Shown: positions 1 through 7,541 of the stretch, piece after piece
Position numbering within the stretch: position 1 is the stretch's first letter
Layout of the letters: each line of letters begins with the position of its first letter
Assembly: GCA_014190435.1 (NCBI GenBank)
Contig: BJGJ01000013.1
Location: 1 to 47,304, forward strand
Direction of reading: 5' to 3'
From: Methylocystaceae bacterium
GTDB taxonomy: Bacteria > Pseudomonadota > Alphaproteobacteria > Rhizobiales > Beijerinckiaceae
Length of the DNA: 47,304 nt
Translations under genes and position numbers: made by a program
Notes under the pieces: generated by a model
Told to the model about the DNA's origin: nothing
Databases searched by the model: none
The model's input: the letters and a program-made list of their open reading frames with translations, nothing else

Positions 1-4
1 CGGC

Positions 5-37
5 AAAAGAAAAAGCCCGGTCATGGGGACCGGGCTT
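5..37 (-). terminator. Rho-independent terminator of the outer-membrane protein gene
   Basis: A 10-bp GC-rich stem (arms 13-22 and 28-37, 5-nt loop) lies just past the stop of the minus-strand gene ending at 62. Read on the minus strand the hairpin is followed by a T-rich run (positions 14 down to 5), the standard intrinsic terminator layout. Confidence 0.85.
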
Positions 38-61
38 CATCAGATTGATTTTTAAATCAGA

Positions 62-928
62 TCAGTATTTGGCAACGATTGGCTCGCCAACGAAGGGGTT
101 GAAGTGCCAGTTGAGGCCAGCGCGCACCGTGTTGAATTGCGTTGGCGACTGATGATTGGCTCCGAAGCTGCCCTGTCCTGGAGCAGCATAAACCGCGTAG
201 ATCGCCTGATTGGTCGAGCCAAGATCGGTGTAGAGATACTCGACCTTTGCCGACCAAGCTGGGAAGGTTTGTGGCGACCACTCAATGCCACCGCCTGCTG
301 TCCAGCCAACTTGGGTGTTGCCCGAGGTGGAGGTTCCGCTAATGCCGGCAACTGTTGGCAGCGTTGTCAAAGTTGTACCGACACCAACTGTATTGTTGAC
401 ATAGCCGTAAGCAAAACCGCCCGTGCCATAGACGAGGAAGTTTGAATAGCCTGGGATAACGACGCCCAAGCGGCCACGCGCCGTTCCGAACCAATCAATA
501 TTTTTGGCGTTATTAATTGCTGTGTAGCCATTACCAGTCAAATTTGGCTGACTATAGGCAACGGTTGACCCCATATCAGAGGCTTGAATGTCGGCCTCAA
601 TACCAGCAACAAACATTGGCGTGATTTGATAATTGTAGCCGAGCTGACCGCCGCCAACGACGCCAGAAGGAGCCACCGCGCTGTTTGACCAAGCAGCGGA
701 TACTGGAGCCGTAGTTGCTCCGTTAGCGTATGTGCCAGCAAGTGAACCCGTGCTAGTTGAGCCATTGGCAAAACCGTAACCGACGTTGATACCGCCGTAG
801 AGCCCGCCCCAATTATAGGCTGAAGGCACAGCAACGGGCGGCGCTTTGCGGGTTGGCAAATCAGCGGCAAAAGCGGTGCCAGAAATCAGAACCAGTGCAA
901 GACCAGCGGCAGCAGGAAATTTATTCAT
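62..928 (-). CDS. Outer membrane beta-barrel protein (Omp25/Omp31-like)
   Basis: 288 aa. The N-terminus is a clear Sec signal peptide (positive MNK, hydrophobic stretch, cleavage after AFA-A near residue 21), followed by the LPTRKAPP linker typical of rhizobial Omp25/31-type proteins. The rest is rich in Gly, Asn, Thr and aromatic residues in alternating patterns (WGGLYGGINVGYGF, GVVGGGQLGYNYQ, VRAGLNWHF), as in 8-stranded opacity-type barrels. The C-terminus is an NWHF strand followed by a short tail ending KY. A GAGGG Shine-Dalgarno sits about 8 nt before the ATG at 928. It is monocistronic, with its own terminator. A structural or adhesive envelope role is expected from the family; the exact function cannot be read from sequence. 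Confidence 0.88.
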   Translation of the reverse strand: MNKFPAAAGLALVLISGTAFAADLPTRKAPPVAVPSAYNWGGLYGGINVGYGFANGSTSTGSLAGTYANGATTAPVSAAWSNSAVAPSGVVGGGQLGYNYQITPMFVAGIEADIQASDMGSTVAYSQPNLTGNGYTAINNAKNIDWFGTARGRLGVVIPGYSNFLVYGTGGFAYGYVNNTVGVGTTLTTLPTVAGISGTSTSGNTQVGWTAGGGIEWSPQTFPAWSAKVEYLYTDLGSTNQAIYAVYAAPGQGSFGANHQSPTQFNTVRAGLNWHFNPFVGEPIVAKY

Positions 929-1054
929 CTTAAAGCCCTCTTGTGTTTATCGTCCAATTCTTTGCGGTCATTTACATCTGTGCGCTGTGTTCGTTCATTC
1001 TACACAGGCCAAGACGACAACTCCACCGTCATCAGCAGGCTTAATGCGTGTGCT

Positions 1055-1067
1055 TTGACACGGTCAA
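1055..1067. promoter_or_regulatory. Small palindrome upstream of the outer-membrane protein gene
   Basis: TTGAC-ACG-GTCAA is a perfect 5+5 inverted repeat in the 223-bp gap between the barrel protein start (928) and the rarA stop (1152). Its minus-strand TTGACC could be a -35 element for the barrel gene, or the palindrome could be an operator. No convincing -10 was found, so this is a weak candidate. Confidence 0.2.
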
Positions 1068-1151
1068 CGAAAACTGTCGCCGGAAAGCCTCAAAGCCTCG
1101 CATTTGCTGGCTTGCGTGACAATTTGGCAACAGATTCAGGAGGTGAGAGGC

Positions 1152-2462
1152 TTAATTTTCGCCCCGCGAGCGCCGCAGCCGCTCCCAATAATCGAGGCGC
1201 TTTGCAATTTCTCGCTCAAAGCCGCGCTCTACTGGATGGTAGAGTTTTTGGCGCCTGAGGGCGTCGGGCCAGTAATTTTGGCCTGAAAATCCATCTGGCG
1301 CATCATGATCATATTCATAATCCGCGCCATAGCCCGCTTCGCGCATCAGCGCGGTTGGCGCGTTCAATATGGTTTTTGGCGGGGTGAGGGAGCCCCTATC
1401 TTGCGCCAGGCGACGAGCGGCCTTGTAGGCAACATAGGCGGCGTTAGATTTTGGCGCGGTGGCGACATAGATGACAGCTTGCGCAAGAGCCAATTCGCCT
1501 TCGGGGCTGCCTAAAAAATCATAGGCCTCCTTGGCGGCATTGGCCACAACCAGAGCTTGCGGATCAGCCAGTCCAATATCCTCAACCGCCATGCGCACAA
1601 CGCGGCGTGCAAGGAAAAGCGGGTCTTCGCCTGCATCAAGCATGCGCGCCAAATAATAAAGCGCTGCATCTGGATCAGAGCCGCGCACACATTTATGTAA
1701 GGCGCTGATGAGATTGTAATGGCCTTCTTGCGCCTTATCATAAATTGGTGCACGTCGTTGCACGATTTTTGTTAGCCCATCGCAATCAAAACACTCATCC
1801 GCTCGCGCTGCGCGCCAAAGCTCTTCTGATAAGGTAAGCGCTGCACGACCATCGCCATCGGCCATCGCAACCAACGCACGTCGCGCCGCCTCATCTAGGG
1901 GTAAGGGCTTGCCTTCAACTTCTTCTGCGCGCGCAATTAACTTCTCCAGCGCAGCTTCATCGAGCGCTTTAAAAATCATCACGCGCGCACGTGAGAGAAG
2001 CGCCGCGTTAAGCTCAAATGAGGGATTTTCCGTTGTCGCGCCAATTAAGGTAATTGTGCCGTCTTCCATGACGGGAAGAAAAGAATCTTGTTGCGCGCGG
2101 TTAAAGCGATGGATTTCATCAACAAAGAGCAGCGTGTTTTTTCCCGCAAGACGGTGTGCGCGCGCTGTTTCGAAAGTTTTTTTAAGCTCCGCAACGCCTG
2201 TAAAAATTGCTGAAATCTGAGCAAAAGCTAATTGCGTTTCTTGCGCTAATAAGCGTGCAACAGTTGTTTTTCCTGTGCCGGGCGGTCCCCAGAAAATAAG
2301 CGAGCCTAAGGAGCCTGCGCGAATTAACCGCGTTAAGGCCCCATCCACGCCAAGAAGATGATCCTGTCCTGCAACATCGCCCAGTTTATGAGGACGCAAT
2401 CGATCCGCGAGCGGACGGTGCGCGCTGACGTCTAGTTTTGCTGACTGGAAAAGATCCGTCAT
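1152..2462 (-). CDS. rarA: Replication-associated recombination protein A (RarA/MgsA AAA+ ATPase)
   Basis: 436 aa from the ATG at 2462; the protein begins MTDLFQSAKL, the usual N-terminus of the alphaproteobacterial family. It is an AAA+ ATPase of the clamp-loader clade: Walker A GPPGTGKT at residues 59-66, Walker B LLFVDEIHRFN, sensor 1 GATTENPSFELN, then the C-terminal tetramerisation region (KCVRGSDPDAALYYLARML). RarA/MgsA acts at stalled replication forks, unwinding DNA ends and interacting with SSB. It lies 34 bp downstream of the GreA/B-like gene on the same strand and is probably co-transcribed. An in-frame TTG at 2516 would add 18 residues and overlap that gene, but the extension matches nothing in the family, so the ATG is preferred. 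No obvious Shine-Dalgarno precedes it. Confidence 0.93.
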   Translation of the reverse strand: MTDLFQSAKLDVSAHRPLADRLRPHKLGDVAGQDHLLGVDGALTRLIRAGSLGSLIFWGPPGTGKTTVARLLAQETQLAFAQISAIFTGVAELKKTFETARAHRLAGKNTLLFVDEIHRFNRAQQDSFLPVMEDGTITLIGATTENPSFELNAALLSRARVMIFKALDEAALEKLIARAEEVEGKPLPLDEAARRALVAMADGDGRAALTLSEELWRAARADECFDCDGLTKIVQRRAPIYDKAQEGHYNLISALHKCVRGSDPDAALYYLARMLDAGEDPLFLARRVVRMAVEDIGLADPQALVVANAAKEAYDFLGSPEGELALAQAVIYVATAPKSNAAYVAYKAARRLAQDRGSLTPPKTILNAPTALMREAGYGADYEYDHDAPDGFSGQNYWPDALRRQKLYHPVERGFEREIAKRLDYWERLRRSRGEN

Positions 2463-2496
2463 ATCGAGGAGATAATAATGCGCTGCGGCGTCGGTG

Positions 2497-2970
2497 TTAA
2501 TTCGCGCTAATCTCAATGATTTTTGCGCTATGATGAATAACCTCTACTTTGTCGCCGACGCTTTTGCCTAATAAGGCTTGAGCAAGTGGGGCGACATAAG
2601 GGATCAGTCCTTTAGTGGGATCGCCTTCATCTTCTCCAACCAATTTAAAGCTGCGTTTTTCTCCGCCCTGGAGCTCTACGACAACCTGGTGGCCAAAGCG
2701 TATTTGGCTATGGTCCGTAATGGCTGAAACAACTTCGGCGCTTGCGCGTCTTGCTGTCCAATAGCGTAATTCTCTTTGAGCGACAGCGAGCGCATGGGCG
2801 TCATCTTTTGTCGTCGCGCTCTCTAGTTCTTTATGCAATCTGACAAGATGCGTTTCGATTTGTATGAGCCCTTCAGGCGTGACAAGATTACGATGCGAAC
2901 TAATTGGACGATCTGGCAAATCTTCGCGGGGATTATTGTCGTCTTGCTCTTTAGTGAATGCCGAGCTCAT
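2497..2970 (-). CDS. GreA/GreB-family transcription factor lacking the acidic tip
   Basis: 157 aa from the ATG at 2970, preceded by AAGGAA at good spacing. An upstream in-frame start at 3015 lacks support. After a polar N-terminal extension (PREDLPDRPISSHRN) comes TPEGLIQIETHL, the start of a Gre coiled coil. The C-terminal half (VVVELQGGEKRSFKLVGEDEGDP ... YVAPLAQALLGKSVGDKVEV) is a clear FKBP-like GreA_GreB C-domain. The coiled coil looks short: where GreA has the GDLxENAEY loop with catalytic acidic residues, this protein reads AVAQRELRYWTARRASAEVV. It is therefore likely to bind the RNA polymerase secondary channel without stimulating transcript cleavage (inference). It is followed by rarA. 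Confidence 0.85.
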   Translation of the reverse strand: MSSAFTKEQDDNNPREDLPDRPISSHRNLVTPEGLIQIETHLVRLHKELESATTKDDAHALAVAQRELRYWTARRASAEVVSAITDHSQIRFGHQVVVELQGGEKRSFKLVGEDEGDPTKGLIPYVAPLAQALLGKSVGDKVEVIHHSAKIIEISAN

Positions 2971-3005
2971 ATTTTGTTCCTTGAATATGGATGAATAACT
3001 AAAGT

Positions 3006-3034
3006 GAAAAAACAATCGGCCCTGAAGGGGGCCG
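3006..3034 (-). terminator. Rho-independent terminator after the acuI-like gene
   Basis: A CGGCCC/GGGCCG stem (3017-3022 with 3029-3034, 6-nt loop) is followed on the minus strand by ATTGTTTTTTC. It lies between the acuI-like stop (3110) and the Gre-like start (2970), so it separates the two minus-strand transcription units. Confidence 0.75.
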
Positions 3035-3109
3035 TTAAAGCTATTAGAGCTGAGACTGGTCTCAATGTCGAGAAAGATGCCGGCCTTGCGACAATTCGCT
3101 CAATGTCCC

Positions 3110-4108
3110 TTAGGCCATTTCAATCACAATCCGACCACGAATCGCGCCCTTTACGATTGTTTTCGCCCGATCAAGCGCTTGAGTGAAGGGAATGGTTTCC
3201 GACATCGCCTCAAGCGCTTTGACGTCAAGGTCATTAGCTAGTCGCGTCCAGGCCTCCTGGCGAAGCGCAAGACGCGGTCTAACGCTTTCAACACCTAACA
3301 ACGCTACCCCACGAAGAATGAAGGGAGCGACGCTTGTCGGCAACTCCATTCCGCCCACATTGCCACAGGCGGCGATGGCGCCATCGAATTGAGTTTGCGC
3401 AAGCAGATTGGCCAGGGTGACACCGCCAACAGTATCGATACCCGCAGCAAAGTTTTGGGGTTGGAGAAGCTTACCTGACGTCGTTAGCGCATCTCTGGAT
3501 AGAATATCCTGAGCTCCCAACGCGCGAAGATAATCAGCTTCCTCCGCTCTGCCGGTGACGGCGGTTACACGCCAACCGCTTTTGGCAAGTAAGGCGACGG
3601 CGAAAGAGCCAACCCCGCCCGCTGAGCCGGTTACGACAGCTGGGCCCATCTCAGGAGATAGACCGTAATGTTCTAGGGCGAGAACGCAGAGCGCAGCGGT
3701 GAGGCCAGCGGTTCCGATCGTCATCGCCTGTGCGGGCGTGAGACTTTTAGGAAGTTTCACGAGCCAATCCGCGTTTAGTCGCGCTTTTTGGGCAAATCCG
3801 CCGAAGTGCGCTTCGCCAAGGCCGCAGCCGGTCGCGACGACGACATCGCCGGGGACAAAGCTTTCATGCCTCGAGCCTGTGACCCGTCCAGCTAGGTCAA
3901 CGCCTGGAATCATAGGATAGCGACGCACAACGGGCCGCGCGCCAGTAATTGCTAGCCCATCTTTAAAATTGATTGCCGAATGAGAAATATCGACATCAAC
4001 ATCGCCCGCCATCAGCTCATGTTCGGTCATATCGACATAAGCTGCGTTATGTCCCCCGGGACCTTGATCGATGCGAATGGCTTTGAAAACGGAAGAGGAA
4101 GGCTGCAT
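3110..4108 (-). CDS. acuI: Acrylyl-CoA reductase (AcuI/YhdH-type MDR oxidoreductase)
   Basis: 332 aa, the normal length for the YhdH/AcuI branch of the zinc-independent medium-chain dehydrogenase/reductases. The N-terminal GroES-like domain carries the family signature INFKDGLAITG and YPMIPGVDLAGRV. The NADPH-binding Rossmann fold follows with GSAGGVGSFAVALLAKSGWRVTAVTGR, and the C-terminus has LRGVALLGVESVRP. AcuI reduces acryloyl-CoA to propionyl-CoA with NADPH, protecting the cell from a reactive electrophile made during 3-hydroxypropionate or DMSP catabolism. In ethylmalonyl-CoA pathway bacteria it connects 3-hydroxypropionate to propionyl-CoA. It stands alone between terminators. The substrate is assigned by family resemblance; a generic quinone-oxidoreductase activity cannot be excluded. 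Confidence 0.82.
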   Translation of the reverse strand: MQPSSSVFKAIRIDQGPGGHNAAYVDMTEHELMAGDVDVDISHSAINFKDGLAITGARPVVRRYPMIPGVDLAGRVTGSRHESFVPGDVVVATGCGLGEAHFGGFAQKARLNADWLVKLPKSLTPAQAMTIGTAGLTAALCVLALEHYGLSPEMGPAVVTGSAGGVGSFAVALLAKSGWRVTAVTGRAEEADYLRALGAQDILSRDALTTSGKLLQPQNFAAGIDTVGGVTLANLLAQTQFDGAIAACGNVGGMELPTSVAPFILRGVALLGVESVRPRLALRQEAWTRLANDLDVKALEAMSETIPFTQALDRAKTIVKGAIRGRIVIEMA

Positions 4109-4225
4109 GACGAAATGGGAGGTTGGGCCGTTAAGCGTTGCGGCTTAAAGCATAGAAGATTGATCTTAAAAGGTTTCTACCTAACGCTAGCAACCGCGTC
4201 AGCTAGAACGCTCAGCGAGAACAAC

Positions 4226-4251
4226 CGCGCCGCTGAATTCTTAGCGGCGCG
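4226..4251 (-). terminator. Terminator hairpin after the FYDLN-acid gene
   Basis: A perfect 9-bp, all-GC-but-one stem (4226-4234 with 4243-4251, 8-nt loop) begins 7 nt past the stop of the gene ending at 4258. The trailing minus-strand sequence is GTTGTTCTC, a weak U-tract, so termination efficiency is uncertain. Confidence 0.6.
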
Positions 4252-4257
4252 TCAAAC

Positions 4258-4620
4258 TCAGCTTTCCTCGTCGGTCTCTATATCTCCGTCGATGAGGCCG
4301 GTTACATCGTCATCTTCCGTTTCGTCTTCCTCAAGGAAGGTATCGTCCGCATCATCTTCAATTTCGACGTCGTCATCGACATCGATTACTTCCGCAGCAT
4401 TTTCCTCTGCTTCGACCTCATCGAGTGAAACGGTATCTACGCCTTTTTTCTCGATTTCCGCCTCTTCTTCCTCATCGTCTCGGCTCGCGGCGCGCGCCAG
4501 GGCAACGACTTGGAAGATGGCCCCGCATTTTGGGCAAACTATCGGATCTTTATTCAGATCGTAGAATTTTGTCGCGCAGGATTGACATTGGCGCTTTGCG
4601 CCGAGATCGGGTTTGGCCAC
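4258..4620 (-). CDS. TIGR02300-type FYDLN-acid family protein
   Basis: 120 aa from the GTG at 4620. The start is fixed by family agreement ([15 protein letters not shown] matches the usual AKPDLGTKR N-terminus) and by GAGGA about 10 nt upstream; an in-frame ATG at 4716 would add 32 unrelated residues. A zinc-ribbon-like CxxC...CxxC module surrounds the diagnostic motif [16 protein letters not shown]. The remainder is an extremely acidic Asp/Glu-rich, probably disordered tail that continues to the C-terminus. The family is restricted to Alphaproteobacteria and has no established function. The layout (zinc ribbon plus acidic tail) suggests a protein- or nucleoprotein-binding role, which is inference only. 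Monocistronic. Confidence 0.88.
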   Translation of the reverse strand: MAKPDLGAKRQCQSCATKFYDLNKDPIVCPKCGAIFQVVALARAASRDDEEEEAEIEKKGVDTVSLDEVEAEENAAEVIDVDDDVEIEDDADDTFLEEDETEDDDVTGLIDGDIETDEES

Positions 4621-4805
4621 GGTACTTAGATCCTCGGAAAACAGCTGCGTGGAAACGTCCGCCTGAATGACACACGACTGGGCGCTTCGGTTAGTGGGCT
4701 CTAGCGCCTGTGTCAAATGGATTAATCAAAATGCCCCAAACTTCCCGCGCCGTCTTCGATCAGCCATTGCCAAGTTCGATGGGGATTGGCATAGAAAAGC
4801 CGCCC

Positions 4806-4879
4806 GCGGGTGTAGCTCAATGGTAGAGCAGCAGCCTTCCAAGCTGAATACGAGGGTTCGATTCCCTTCACCCGCTCCA
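4806..4879 (+). tRNA. tRNA-Gly (anticodon UCC)
   Basis: 74-nt tRNA with CCA encoded. The acceptor stem GCGGGTG pairs with CACCCGC, followed by discriminator T and CCA. The D-arm is GTAGCTCAATGGTAGAGC, the anticodon loop CTTCCAA gives UCC, and the T-arm is GAGGGTTCGATTCCCTT. A run of six T starts a few nt past the 3' end (near 4883) and may help termination. It lies opposite in strand to its neighbours, between the FYDLN-acid gene and tex. Confidence 0.97.
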
Positions 4880-4897
4880 TCGTTTTTTCTAAAGATC

Positions 4898-7213
4898 TCA
4901 TTTATGATTTTTTCTTGCTTGGGCACCTTTCAAAGCGCCTTGCAGGGCTGCGCCAAGCGCGCCTTCGTTTGAACCAGGCGGGTGGACGCCGGATATATTT
5001 TTTGAGGCGGGAAAAGGCGGCGTTTGAGATTGAACTTTTTTTATTGCGCCGGGCGTATCGTCTAAACGCATCGAAAGAGCGATACGTTTGCGATCAATAT
5101 CAAGCTCCATCACTTTAACGCGCACAATATCGCCTGGTTTCACAATTGTGCGCGGATCTTTCACAAATGTTTTTGACAGCGCTGAGATATGAACCAGTCC
5201 ATCTTGATGTACGCCGATGTCGACAAAAGCGCCAAAGGCCGCGACATTCGTAACAACGCCTTCAAGCACCATGCCTGGTTTAAGGTCCTTAAGAGTTTCA
5301 ACGCCTTCAAGAAATGTCGCAGTTTTAAACGCGGGCCGTGGGTCGCGTCCAGGTTTTTCAAGTTCAGAAAATACATCACGAATTGTTGGCAGACCAAAAT
5401 CTTGATCAATAAATTGTGCGGGATTTAATTGCTTGAGTAGTTTTACGTCGCCGATGAGTGTGTGAATATTTGTTTTTAATTGATCGAGAATGCGCCTCAC
5501 GAGAGGATAAGCTTCTGGATGGACGCCTGAGCGATCAAGCGGATCTTCTCCATCAAGGATACGCAAAAAACCCGCGCATTGCTCAAAGGATTTTTCACCA
5601 AGGCGCGAAACTTTTTTTAATTCAGTGCGGGAGCGGAACGCCCCATGCGCATCGCGATAAGCAACGATATTTTCAGCTAAGCTTTCGCTAAGTCCAGATA
5701 CGCGCGCTAATAAGGGGGCTGAGGCGGTATTGACGTCGACGCCAACCGCATTCACGCAATCTTCAACAATAGCATTGAGTGCGCGTGTTAATTTCACTTC
5801 AGAAACATCATGCTGATATTGACCAACGCCAATTGCTTTTGGTTCAATTTTAACTAGCTCTGCAAGAGGATCTTGTAGTCGACGCGCGATCGACGCCGCG
5901 CCACGCAGAGATACATCGAGATCGGGTAACTCGCGCGAGGCGTATTCTGAAGCTGAATAGACAGATGCGCCTGCCTCGGAAACTATAATTTTTGTAAGCT
6001 TAAGCTCTGGAAATTTTGTTATGAGCTCTTGCGCTAATTTATCCGTTTCTCTCGATGCCGTGCCGTTACCAATTGCAAGCAGCTCCACTTTGTTTTCGTG
6101 TGCAAGCCTAGCAAGGGTTATTAATGCCTCATCCCATCGCCTTTGGGGTTCGTGTGGATAGATTGCAGTTGTGGCAACAATTTTGCCTGTTTTATCAATG
6201 ACTGCAACTTTTACGCCTGTGCGAAATCCTGGATCCAAGCCGATTGTTGCGCGCGTTCCAGCGGGAGCGGCAAGGAGAAGATCTCTTAAATTTTCAGCAA
6301 AGACGCGAATTGCCTCCTCTTCAGCGTTTCGCCACAAGCGTCCGCGGGCGTCGAGAGAAAGATGCAGCTCAATTTTTGTACGCCACGCCCAACGCACGGT
6401 CTCTAAGAGCCAATGATCGCCAGCGCGACCGCGATCTTCAATTTTAAAATGGCGGATGATGCGGGGTTGATAGCCGCCTAACTCCTCTTCTTGCTCGGCC
6501 TTTAAGACCAGATCGAGTATTTGTTCCTTCTCGCCGCGCATGAGGGCAAGGATTCGATGAGAGGGAAGCTTTGCAATCGGTTGGGAGAATTCAAAATAAT
6601 CGGCGTATTTTATCCCAGTGCTTTCTTTGCCTTTTCGCGCCTTTGCGTAAATAAAGCTTTGCGACCAATAAATATTACGTAATACACCAACAAGATCTGC
6701 GTCTTCAGAAAATTGTTCAACGAGAATTGCGCGCGCGCCTTCTAGCACCGCATCTACATCATTGATATTTTTTTCTGGATTTATGAAGTGGACTGCTTGT
6801 GATTTAGGATCTAGCGCAGGGTTTTTAAACAGTCTCTCAGCAAGTTCTAAAAGGCCTGCTTCGATAGCAATTTGCGCTTTTGTGCGTCTTTTAGGTTTGA
6901 AGGGAAGATAAATATCTTCAAGGCGGGCTTTGTTATCTGCTTCAAGGATCGCCTGTTTCAAGGCGGGGTTAAGTTTACCTTGTGCGAGAATTGATTCGAG
7001 AATTGTTTTTCGGCGATCTTCCAATTCGCGTAAATAATTTAGTCTTTCTTCAAGCTTTCTTAATTGCGTATCATCTAGAGCGCCAGTGGCTTCTTTACGG
7101 TAGCGCGCGATAAAGGGTACGGTTGAACCGTTATCGAGCAAGGCGATCGCAGCCTCAATCTGCCAGGGTTTAGCCGAAAGTTCATTGCTTAATCGCTCAG
7201 CGATCGGCGTCAT
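4898..7213 (-). CDS. tex: Tex-family RNA-binding transcription accessory protein
   Basis: 771 aa, full length for Tex. Domains in order: N-terminal Tex helical region (about residues 1-190), a YqgF/RuvC-like fold beginning TIGLDPGFRTGVKVAVID (about 325-450), a helix-hairpin-helix pair around NTASAPLLARVSGLSESLAENIV (about 490-560), and a C-terminal S1 RNA-binding domain (LKPGMVLEGVVTNVAAFGAFVDIGV, about 655-725). Tex proteins bind nucleic acid through S1 and affect transcription and toxin expression in several pathogens; the molecular mechanism is only partly known. The last residues after the S1 domain are a low-complexity basic tail. The gene is monocistronic and divergent from the helicase gene, with a 328-bp intergenic region. 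Confidence 0.95.
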   Translation of the reverse strand: MTPIAERLSNELSAKPWQIEAAIALLDNGSTVPFIARYRKEATGALDDTQLRKLEERLNYLRELEDRRKTILESILAQGKLNPALKQAILEADNKARLEDIYLPFKPKRRTKAQIAIEAGLLELAERLFKNPALDPKSQAVHFINPEKNINDVDAVLEGARAILVEQFSEDADLVGVLRNIYWSQSFIYAKARKGKESTGIKYADYFEFSQPIAKLPSHRILALMRGEKEQILDLVLKAEQEEELGGYQPRIIRHFKIEDRGRAGDHWLLETVRWAWRTKIELHLSLDARGRLWRNAEEEAIRVFAENLRDLLLAAPAGTRATIGLDPGFRTGVKVAVIDKTGKIVATTAIYPHEPQRRWDEALITLARLAHENKVELLAIGNGTASRETDKLAQELITKFPELKLTKIIVSEAGASVYSASEYASRELPDLDVSLRGAASIARRLQDPLAELVKIEPKAIGVGQYQHDVSEVKLTRALNAIVEDCVNAVGVDVNTASAPLLARVSGLSESLAENIVAYRDAHGAFRSRTELKKVSRLGEKSFEQCAGFLRILDGEDPLDRSGVHPEAYPLVRRILDQLKTNIHTLIGDVKLLKQLNPAQFIDQDFGLPTIRDVFSELEKPGRDPRPAFKTATFLEGVETLKDLKPGMVLEGVVTNVAAFGAFVDIGVHQDGLVHISALSKTFVKDPRTIVKPGDIVRVKVMELDIDRKRIALSMRLDDTPGAIKKVQSQTPPFPASKNISGVHPPGSNEGALGAALQGALKGAQARKNHK

Positions 7214-7541
7214 TGACCCTGCCTCGAATCATTGTGATGGAATGGGAGGCTTGTAGCGAAAGCCAAACAAAATCTAAAATCTATAATTAATTTTTGAACA
7301 TGAATTTTCTTTTAGTGTTCCAGGGCATGTCGAATCGGCCTTTCTTGAACTTTTAGATTTTTTCTTCCCAACAGCTCTATATAACAAAATAAAGCTTTTT
7401 CTTTTGCGAAAAATTCCGCTCTTAGTGTGATTTGCTCGCGTTTTACTTAAAAGGTGATATCTTTAGGAAAAGTTGCTATCTAGGAAAGCGGCCTATGCCC
7501 GCGCTTTTAAGGATCTCAAAGCGTGGGAAGACGCAAGAGTT
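7214..7541. other. Divergent intergenic region, tex / Suv3-like helicase
   Basis: 328 bp without a convincing gene. It is markedly AT-rich compared with its flanks, with runs such as ATTTTTTCTT and TCTATATAAC, as expected for two divergent promoters. I could not identify a -35/-10 pair with acceptable spacing for either direction. A weak in-frame TTG at 7473 would extend the helicase, but the added residues look non-conserved. Confidence 0.5.

Noticed and set aside
4207-4221. GAAC...GAAC repeat resembling a LexA box
   Set aside because: The spacing is 9, not 7, and no promoter is nearby.
4667-4972. 101-aa plus-strand open frame
   Set aside because: It runs through the tRNA-Gly gene and the end of tex, and encodes no recognisable protein.
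7473-7541. TTG start extending the Suv3-like helicase by 23 residues
   Set aside because: The extension is not like family N-termini; the ATG at 7542 is better.
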